NCBI GenBank assembly: GCA_025458365.1
Contig: JALOSP010000124.1
Span: 1-5,369, forward strand
Source: Hyphomonadaceae bacterium
GTDB taxonomy: Bacteria > Pseudomonadota > Alphaproteobacteria > Caulobacterales > Aquidulcibacteraceae
DNA length: 5,369 bases
Reading direction: 5' to 3'
The first letter of the stretch is position 1. Each line of letters starts with the position of its first letter. The notes under the pieces were generated by a model. The model saw nothing but the letters and a program-made list of their open reading frames with translations, was not told the DNA's origin and did no database searches. This document shows, in pieces, positions 1-4,434 of this stretch. The position numbers and the translations under genes are program-made.

Positions 1-90
1 CTGGCGCATGAAACCGACGAGATCGTGTTCAGCGAGATCGAGAACTGGCAGGCCGTGTTCGGCGTCAAGAAGACGTCTGTGCCTGTGTGA
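1..90 (+). CDS. C-terminal end of an unidentified protein (partial, 5' end outside the window)
   Basis: Frame 1 is open from the first base and ends at a TGA at 88-90. It encodes 29 residues containing ETDEIVFSEIENWQAVFG and ending KKTSVPV. The composition looks like real protein: mixed acidic, aromatic and hydrophobic residues, and codons in the style of the neighbouring genes. The stop lies only 9 bp before the stop of the convergent mmsB gene, the tight packing expected of two real convergent genes. I do not recognise the family from so short a tail and assign no function. A short out-of-frame ATG reading through 8-193 was considered and dismissed because its composition is Arg/Ser/Pro-rich and it runs into mmsB antisense. 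Confidence 0.6.
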   Translation: MAHETDEIVFSEIENWQAVFGVKKTSVPV

Positions 91-99
91 TACAGCGCC

Positions 100-999
100 T
101 CACCCGGCTTTGGCACGCCCCGAGGCCGCCGACAGCAAGCTCACAATCCCGGAGAAATCGGTGTCTGCACCGCCACCATCGACAAATGCCTGATACAGCC
201 GCAAGGCCTCTTGCCCCAGCGGGTTCGCCACCACACCGGCGCCAGCACTGGCCGCCAGTTTGAGATCCTTCAGCATCATCGCACCGGCGAACCCGGGCGC
301 ATAGTCGCGATTGGCCGGGCTGTCGGGCACAGGGCCCGGCACCGGGCAATAGGACGTCAGCGACCAGCACTGGCCCGACGACTGGCTGGCCACATCAAAG
401 AACTTCTGCCGGTCGAGCCCCAGATGGTCGGCCAGCACGAACGCCTCGCTGACCCCGATCATCGAGATTGCCAGCAGCATGTTGTTGCAGATTTTGGCCG
501 CCTGACCGGACCCGGACGCTCCAGTGTGAACGATGGCCCGCGCCATGGGGCTGAGGGCCTGTTCCACGGCACCGAAGTCTCCGTCATCACAGCCCACCAT
601 GAAGGCCAGCGTTCCGGCGCTGGCAGCCGCCGTGCCACCCGACACCGGCGCATCGGCCGCGCGCAGGCCTGCGTCACCAGCCATGGTGGCCACCGAACGG
701 GCATCTGCAGGGTCGATGGTGGAACAGTCAATCGCCAACGCGCCCTGCGTCGCGAAGGGAACGACTGCATGGGCGTAAACCTCATGCACGTGGGCACCGG
801 CAGGCAACATGGTGATGATCACATCAGCCCCGGTCACGGCATGGGCAGCGCTCTCCGCGGCAAGACACCCGGCATTGACCGCCGCAGCCAGCGCAACCGG
901 GTTCAGGTCGAAAGCCAGGACCCTGTGGCCTGCGCCGACCTGACGGGCGGCCATGCCTGCCCCCATATTGCCCAGGCCGATGAATGCGATGTGGCTCAC
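100..999 (-). CDS. mmsB: 3-hydroxyisobutyrate dehydrogenase (valine catabolism)
   Basis: Predicted cytosolic enzyme that oxidises 3-hydroxyisobutyrate to methylmalonate semialdehyde with NAD+, a late step of valine degradation. The 299 residues match the usual family length of about 295-300. The dinucleotide-binding motif GLGNMG is at residues 8-13, and Asp31 ends the second strand, which fits NAD rather than NADP. The substrate motif VSGG is at 119-122, the catalytic Lys169 lies in GQAAKICNN, the family signature SSGQCWSLTSYCPVPG is at about 207-222, and KDLK is at 244-247. An ATG at 1116 would add 39 residues, but the GTG at 997-999 is preferred: the family begins right before the first strand (SHIAFIGLG), and GGGGAGA sits 5 nt upstream. 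No other valine-pathway gene is visible, so it appears to be transcribed alone, divergently from the T4SS operon. The family call is firm; the substrate is inferred from its close fit to MmsB rather than to tartronate semialdehyde reductase. Confidence 0.95.
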   Translation of the reverse strand: MSHIAFIGLGNMGAGMAARQVGAGHRVLAFDLNPVALAAAVNAGCLAAESAAHAVTGADVIITMLPAGAHVHEVYAHAVVPFATQGALAIDCSTIDPADARSVATMAGDAGLRAADAPVSGGTAAASAGTLAFMVGCDDGDFGAVEQALSPMARAIVHTGASGSGQAAKICNNMLLAISMIGVSEAFVLADHLGLDRQKFFDVASQSSGQCWSLTSYCPVPGPVPDSPANRDYAPGFAGAMMLKDLKLAASAGAGVVANPLGQEALRLYQAFVDGGGADTDFSGIVSLLSAASGRAKAG

Positions 1000-1004
1000 G
1001 CGCG

Positions 1005-1011
1005 TCTCCCC
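1005..1011 (-). promoter_or_regulatory. Ribosome binding site deciding the mmsB GTG start
   Basis: The minus strand reads GGGGAGA here, followed by 5 nt and then GTG at 999-997. Its spacing and purine content support the short 299-residue form of mmsB over the upstream ATG at 1116. Confidence 0.6.
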
Positions 1012-1022
1012 GTTTTGCGGGC

Positions 1023-1050
1023 ACTGTAGCCAAGCCCGATCTTTCAGCAA
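1023..1050 (-). promoter_or_regulatory. Weak sigma70-like promoter candidate for mmsB
   Basis: On the minus strand, TTGCTG (1050-1045) and TACAGT (1028-1023) are separated by 16 nt. The -10 box matches TATAAT at 4 of 6 positions, and the -35 box keeps only the TTG. Transcription would start near 1016, leaving a short leader with the Shine-Dalgarno site. Such matches are common by chance, so this is only a candidate. Confidence 0.2.
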
Positions 1051-1057
1051 TCCTCCC

Positions 1058-1070
1058 TCGCGCTGTGACC
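1058..1070 (-). promoter_or_regulatory. Operator-like motif, mmsB-side copy
   Basis: The minus strand reads GGTCACAGCGCGA. It matches 11 of 13 positions of the element at 1224-1236 on the opposite strand, and both differences are transitions. It lies about 60 bp upstream of the mmsB start and faces mmsB, as its partner faces virB2. A transcription factor site is inferred only from the repetition and placement. Confidence 0.3.
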
Positions 1071-1108
1071 GCCCTGGACAGGCTCCCGCAGGGGCATCGG
1101 CCAGACCT

Positions 1109-1126
1109 GCTGTCACGCGGCTGTCA
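1109..1126. repeat. Direct repeat GCTGTCA with 11-bp period
   Basis: GCTGTCA occurs at 1109-1115 and again at 1120-1126, one helical turn apart. Tandem half-sites on the same face of DNA are typical of activators that bind as side-by-side subunits upstream of a promoter. The repeat sits about 130 bp before virB2. Function is inferred, and a 7-bp repeat can arise by chance. Confidence 0.35.
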
Positions 1127-1223
1127 TGGTGGGGCGTTAGGGCCGCGCGCCGCGACTGGCTGTTGCAGAAGCCGGGTGCCCACCCCGTTGAAAAGCTGCG
1201 CCTGTTGCGTCATTCACACTGCA

Positions 1224-1244
1224 GATCACAGCGTGACCTGTGAC
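1224..1244 (+). promoter_or_regulatory. Overlapping dyads just upstream of virB2 (operator or leader hairpin)
   Basis: TCACAG (1226-1231) and CTGTGA (1238-1243) form a perfect 6-bp inverted repeat around a 6-nt centre. A second dyad, TCAC-AGC-GTGA, overlaps it at 1226-1236, and GTGAC is directly repeated at 1233 and 1240. The block ends at the base before the AGGAGA ribosome site. As DNA it could be an operator; as RNA it could form a small hairpin beside the ribosome site. It is not a standard CRP site, whose half-sites have the opposite orientation. Confidence 0.4.
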
Positions 1245-1250
1245 AGGAGA
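1245..1250 (+). promoter_or_regulatory. Ribosome binding site of virB2
   Basis: AGGAGA lies 6 nt before the ATG at 1257-1259. It supports this start over the internal ATGs at codons 15 and 17, which would remove the basic n-region of the signal peptide. Confidence 0.7.
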
Positions 1251-1256
1251 CACTCG

Positions 1257-1595
1257 ATGCAGACGAACCCTTCCCGCTTGAGCCCTCCCCGCTTGAGAAT
1301 GGGCATGCTCGTCGTGCTCGCGTTCAGCCTGTGCGCAGCCCCGGCGTTCGCACAAGCGACACTGGACCCGGCTGGATCGAATGCCATCCTGGGTGCAGTC
1401 AATTGGGTTCAGGGCACTTTGTTGGGTGCGGTGGCCACATCGGTGGCCGTGATCGCTGTGGCCGGGGTTGGCTTCATGATGCTGACCGGACGGATGGACT
1501 GGCGCCGGGGCGGCATGGTGATTCTCGGTTGCTTCATCCTGTTTGGCGCTGCGGCCATCGTGGCGGGCATCCGCACCGCTGCTCAAGGTTTCTGA
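1257..1595 (+). CDS. virB2: VirB2-type pilin (TrbC/VirB2 family), T4SS major pilus subunit
   Basis: Predicted pilin precursor of 112 residues, a usual length for VirB2. A basic n-region (residues 1-14, several Arg) and hydrophobic core (15-27) precede a likely signal peptidase I site at APAFA|Q, between 32 and 33. The mature chain would be about 80 residues and begin with Gln, as does Agrobacterium VirB2. It has the pilin layout of two hydrophobic helices (about 52-76 and 87-104) joined by a short basic loop, TGRMDWRRGG, at 77-86. The mature protein would sit in the inner membrane until extracted into the pilus. It is the first gene of the T4SS cluster, 104 bp before virB3. The call rests on signal peptide, topology and the virB3-virB4 context, since VirB2 proteins are poorly conserved in sequence. 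Residues 7-14 hold a partial 15-bp tandem repeat. Confidence 0.9.
   Translation: MQTNPSRLSPPRLRMGMLVVLAFSLCAAPAFAQATLDPAGSNAILGAVNWVQGTLLGAVATSVAVIAVAGVGFMMLTGRMDWRRGGMVILGCFILFGAAAIVAGIRTAAQGF
1273..1297 (+). repeat. Short tandem repeat inside the virB2 signal peptide
   Basis: CCCGCTTGAG occurs at 1273-1282 and 1288-1297. The 15-bp period keeps the reading frame and encodes the repeated Arg-Leu in the n-region (SRLSPPRLR). It looks like a small in-frame duplication that lengthened the basic start of the signal peptide. Confidence 0.6.
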
Positions 1596-1627
1596 CGGTC
1601 CTTGTGCACCGCCGGACAGGCAGGCGG
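1584..1627 (+). repeat. Two small inverted repeats at the virB2 3' end
   Basis: CAAGG (1584-1588) pairs with CCTTG (1600-1604) around the virB2 stop codon, and CCGCC (1609-1613) pairs with GGCGG (1623-1627). Neither is followed by a T-run, so they are not intrinsic terminators. They could be RNA structures that protect the pilin message. Five-base stems with loops of 9-11 nt are modest evidence. Confidence 0.3.
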
Positions 1628-1666
1628 CAGGGGCAGGCCCGATGGTTAATGAACAGTGAACCGCTT

Positions 1667-1684
1667 GGGGCTGCGCAACGCCCC
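1667..1684 (+). repeat. Inverted repeat upstream of virB3 (possible mRNA hairpin)
   Basis: GGGGC (1667-1671) and GCCCC (1680-1684) form a perfect 5-bp GC stem around an 8-nt loop, ending 15 bp before the virB3 ATG. No T-run follows. It lies just before the weak virB3 ribosome site (AGAGA, 1689-1693) and could reduce read-through or mark an RNA processing point between pilin and downstream genes. This role is inferred. Confidence 0.35.
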
Positions 1685-1699
1685 TGCTAGAGACACCCG

Positions 1700-1984
1700 A
1701 TGGCCCAACTCCAGCGTGACCCGGTGTTTTCCGCCCTGACCCGCCCGCAGATGTTTGCGGGCGTGACCTATACGTGGTTCATCCTCAATGCCGTTGTGAC
1801 AGCAGAGATTTTCCTGATCACCAAGTCGTTCTGGGCGATTGTTGCCGCACTGGTGATGCATGTGGTGGGCGTGATCGCCGCGCGTGACGAGCCGCGCTTC
1901 CTTGATCTGTGGATCACCCGGGCTTCGCGCTGCCCGCGCGTGGCAAATTTCGCCATCTGGCGCTGCAACTCCTACCGGCCTTGA
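1700..1984 (+). CDS. virB3: VirB3-type inner-membrane protein of the T4SS
   Basis: Small inner-membrane T4SS component of 94 residues, within the normal VirB3 range. VirB3 associates with the VirB4 ATPase and is fused to it in some systems. The family opening is clear: RDPVFSALTRPQMFAGVTY at residues 6-24, followed by two hydrophobic helices (about 17-40 and 43-61). The cytoplasmic tail has DEPRFLDLW at 63-71 and the family-like ending NSYRP. The ATG at 1700 has only a weak AGAGA site 6 nt upstream (1689-1693), unlike the strong sites of virB2 and virB4, so it may be poorly translated. The stop is 11 bp before the preferred virB4 start, so the two genes are surely cotranscribed. The conserved tail shows that this frame, not an extended virB4 frame, is the coding one at 1909-1984. 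Confidence 0.92.
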   Translation: MAQLQRDPVFSALTRPQMFAGVTYTWFILNAVVTAEIFLITKSFWAIVAALVMHVVGVIAARDEPRFLDLWITRASRCPRVANFAIWRCNSYRP

Positions 1985-1990
1985 GGGAGG
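1985..1990 (+). promoter_or_regulatory. Strong ribosome binding site deciding the virB4 start
   Basis: GGGAGG follows the virB3 stop codon directly (TGA at 1982-1984). Tandem in-frame GTG codons at 1996 and 1999 lie 5 and 8 nt downstream. This placement favours a GTG start for virB4 over the ATG at 1909, which lies inside virB3. Confidence 0.7.
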
Positions 1991-1995
1991 ACGCA

Positions 1996-4434
1996 GTGGT
2001 GTTTCGCGACAGGTCCGCCAAAGCCAGCGCGCCCCGCCAGGCGCCTGTGCATGGCCCGCGTCGCACGCTGGCCGATATTGCCGGTCGCGAGGCATCGGTC
2101 GGCGCCCGGCTGCCTTATGGGCGCCATGTGGATGACCTGACCATCGAGACCCGTGACGGCATGCTGATGCAGGTCATCCGGATCGAGGGCTTCCCGTTCG
2201 AGACCGCCGACACCGAAGACCTGAACTATCGCAAGGCGATCCGCGAGACCATGTTGCGGGCCATCGCCCATCCACGGTTTGCGCTGGTGCACCATATCGT
2301 GCGCATGCCGGTGACACCGCAGATGCCGCAGGCCGACCTGCCCAAGGGCTTTGCCATCGATCTTGACCGGCAATGGCGCGACCGGATCGAGGGCCGGGCG
2401 CTCTATGCCAACCAATTGTTCCTGACGCTGGTGCGCCGCCCGCTGCAGGGGCGTTCCGGGCTCCTGGATTCTGCACTCGACCTGTTCCGGCGCTCCAACC
2501 CCGAGAATGATGCAGCCCAGCGGGCGCGTGACTTGCGCGAACTCAACACCGCCCGCGACACGATCCTGGCCTCGCTCGGCGCATACGGGGCGCGCGTCCT
2601 GTCGGCTTATGACACGCCAAAGGGGCCGTGTTCGGAGCCGCTGGAATTCCTGTCGCTGCTGCTGAATGACGAATTGCGCCCCGTGCTGCTGCCGCAGGCC
2701 GACCTCGGCCAGCACCTGCCCTATCGCCGGATCAGCTTCGGGCTGGAGGCGCTGGAATTGCACAAGGCGGCGGGCCTGCCCCGGCAATTTGCCGCCATGC
2801 TGTCGATCAAGGATTATCCGCCGCACACCGCGCCCGGCCTGCTCGACAATCTGATGCGTCTGCCGCTGCCGATGACCGTCACCGAAAGCTTTGCCTTTGT
2901 GGACAGGCAGGTGGCGCTGGACCGGATGAATCTGGCCTTGCGCCGGATGCGGGCCGCCGACGACGACGCGATCAGCTTGCGGCGCGATCTGAGCGACGCC
3001 AAGGACGATGTGTCGGCGGGCCGTTCGGCATTCGGCGAGCATCATCTGACAGTGATGGTGAAGGCTGACACGCTGGCCGGGCTGGATGAGGCCTGTGCCG
3101 ACATTCAGGCCACTTTCACTGAAGAAGGCCTGATCGCGGTGCGTGAGGATGTGAACCTGGAACCCGCGTTCTGGGCCCAGTTTCCCGGCAACTTCAAGGA
3201 CATCGCCCGCCGCGCGCTGGTCTCCACCGGCAATTTTGCCAGCATGGCCAGTTTCCACAATTTTCCGCTGGGTCAGGCCTCCGGCAATCATTGGGGCGAC
3301 GCGGTCACCGTGCTGGAGACCACATCGGCCACGCCCTATGCCTTCAACTTCCACAAGGCCGATCTCGGCAATTTCACCATCATCGGCCCGTCCGGCTCGG
3401 GCAAGACCGTGGTGCTCAACTTCCTGCTGGCCCAGGCGCTGAAGTTCAAGCCAAGGCTGGTGCTGTTCGACAAGGATCGTGGCTCGGAGATTTTCATCCG
3501 GGCCATTGGCGGCACCTATGAAGCGCTGCGGTTTGGCGAGCCCACCGGCATGAACCCGCTGGCCCTGCCCGATACCCCGGCCAACCGCGCGTTTGTCGCC
3601 GACTGGCTGGCCCGGCTGGTCCAGATCGATGGCCAGCCCTTGAGTGCCGAAGAAACCGCCATGATCGCCGATGCGGTCGAGGCCAATTTCGATCAGGAGC
3701 CGGAGCTGCGCCGCCTGCGTCATGTGGCCGAACTGTTTGCAGGGATCCGCCGCCCGACACCGGGCGACCTTGCTTCAAGGCTGGAGCCTTGGATCAACAA
3801 CGGCCCGCATGCCTGGCTGTTCGACAATGACACCGACCGGCTGAACCTGAACCAGCCGGTGGTCGGGGTCGATATGACGTCAATTCTGGACGCGCCCGGT
3901 TTGCGCACCCCGGTGATGATGTATCTGTTCCATTGCGTGGAACAGCGGCTGGATGGCAATCCGGCCATGGTGGTGGTGGATGAGGGCTGGAAGGCGCTGG
4001 ATGATGCGGTGTTCGTGGCCCGCATCCGCGACTGGGAAAAGACGATCCGAAAGCGCAATGGCATCGTCGGCTTTGCCACCCAGAGCGCCTCGGACGCGCT
4101 CGACAGCCAGATCGCCTCGGCGATCATCGAGCAGGCCGCCACCCAGATTTTCATGCCCAACCCCAAAGCTCAGGCGGACGAATACAAGACCGGGTTCGGC
4201 CTGTCGGATCATGAGCTCGACCTGGTGCGCGCCCTGCCCGACAGTTCGCGTTGCTTCCTGATCAAGCATGGCAATGACAGCGTGGTGGCCCGCCTGAACC
4301 TCGATGGCATGACAACGGCGCTGGTGGTGCTGTCGGGCCGGGAGTCCAGTGTGCGCAAGCTGGATGCGCTGCGTGCCCGCCACGGCGATGATCCTGCGGT
4401 CTGGCTGCCGCTGCTGGTGGGGGGCGCACCATGA
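1996..4434 (+). CDS. virB4: VirB4-family T4SS ATPase (CagE/TrbE/VirB4)
   Basis: Large cytoplasmic, inner-membrane-associated ATPase that powers pilus biogenesis and substrate transfer. The 812 residues fit the usual length of about 790-830. The N-terminal domain starts with LPYGRHVDD at 39-47 and includes the conserved LFLTLVRRP near 141-149. The C-terminal AAA domain has Walker A GPSGSGKT at 464-471 (Lys470), FDKDRG at 491-496, GMNPL at 518-522, Walker B MVVVDEGW at 658-665 (Asp662, Glu663), FATQS at 693-697 and PNPKA at 721-725. All ATPase motifs are intact. The frame is open from an ATG at 1909, but that start would overlap virB3 by 76 bp. The GTG at 1996 (or 1999) has a strong GGGAGG site and no overlap. 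The stop codon overlaps the virB6 start as ATGA, implying translational coupling. No frameshift or insertion is seen. Confidence 0.97.
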   Translation: MVFRDRSAKASAPRQAPVHGPRRTLADIAGREASVGARLPYGRHVDDLTIETRDGMLMQVIRIEGFPFETADTEDLNYRKAIRETMLRAIAHPRFALVHHIVRMPVTPQMPQADLPKGFAIDLDRQWRDRIEGRALYANQLFLTLVRRPLQGRSGLLDSALDLFRRSNPENDAAQRARDLRELNTARDTILASLGAYGARVLSAYDTPKGPCSEPLEFLSLLLNDELRPVLLPQADLGQHLPYRRISFGLEALELHKAAGLPRQFAAMLSIKDYPPHTAPGLLDNLMRLPLPMTVTESFAFVDRQVALDRMNLALRRMRAADDDAISLRRDLSDAKDDVSAGRSAFGEHHLTVMVKADTLAGLDEACADIQATFTEEGLIAVREDVNLEPAFWAQFPGNFKDIARRALVSTGNFASMASFHNFPLGQASGNHWGDAVTVLETTSATPYAFNFHKADLGNFTIIGPSGSGKTVVLNFLLAQALKFKPRLVLFDKDRGSEIFIRAIGGTYEALRFGEPTGMNPLALPDTPANRAFVADWLARLVQIDGQPLSAEETAMIADAVEANFDQEPELRRLRHVAELFAGIRRPTPGDLASRLEPWINNGPHAWLFDNDTDRLNLNQPVVGVDMTSILDAPGLRTPVMMYLFHCVEQRLDGNPAMVVVDEGWKALDDAVFVARIRDWEKTIRKRNGIVGFATQSASDALDSQIASAIIEQAATQIFMPNPKAQADEYKTGFGLSDHELDLVRALPDSSRCFLIKHGNDSVVARLNLDGMTTALVVLSGRESSVRKLDALRARHGDDPAVWLPLLVGGAP

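Larger units (their letters stand above)
1000..1256. other. Divergent intergenic region between mmsB and virB2
   Basis: This 257-bp stretch separates the minus-strand mmsB from the plus-strand virB2 and must hold the promoters of both. I see no convincing gene in it: the open frames that cross it lack the composition of protein and a Shine-Dalgarno site. It contains repeated CTGTSA words (1063, 1110, 1121 and 1238), an 11-bp-spaced direct repeat, a TCACAG/CTGTGA dyad next to the virB2 ribosome site, and a GGGTG-CC-CACCC inverted repeat at 1174-1185. For virB2 the only -35-like hexamer I can point to is TTGAAA at 1188-1193, with no good -10 at the right distance, so its promoter may use another sigma factor or need an activator. 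Confidence 0.7.

Noticed and set aside
80..130. Bidirectional terminator between the convergent first gene and mmsB.
   Set aside because: Only 9 bp separate the two stop codons, and I see no strong stem with T-runs in or around the gap.
211..1029. A 272-codon plus-strand open frame across mmsB.
   Set aside because: It is antisense to a confidently identified dehydrogenase, its translation is His/Arg/Gly-rich, and it has no Shine-Dalgarno site or domain.
1226..1243. CRP/FNR-type binding site before virB2.
   Set aside because: The CRP consensus is TGTGA-N6-TCACA. The half-sites here are in the reverse arrangement (TCACAG then CTGTGA), so it is not a standard CRP site.
984..1256. An upstream extension of the virB2 frame from ATG 984, giving 203 residues.
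   Set aside because: The extension is Arg/Cys-rich, would bury the signal peptide in the middle of the protein, and overlaps the mmsB start. The ATG at 1257 has a good AGGAGA site.
1642..1659. A five-codon mini-frame MVNEQ between virB2 and virB3, considered as a leader peptide.
   Set aside because: It has no run of regulatory codons, no clear ribosome site and no terminator/antiterminator pair downstream.
1667..1690. Intrinsic terminator after virB2.
   Set aside because: The GGGGC/GCCCC stem is short and is followed by TGCTAGAG rather than a T-run.
1972..3723. A 583-codon open frame on the minus strand, opposite virB4.
   Set aside because: It is fully antisense to a virB4 gene with all its motifs intact. 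Its Arg/Gln/Gly-rich translation has no recognisable domain, and long antisense frames are common in GC-rich coding DNA.
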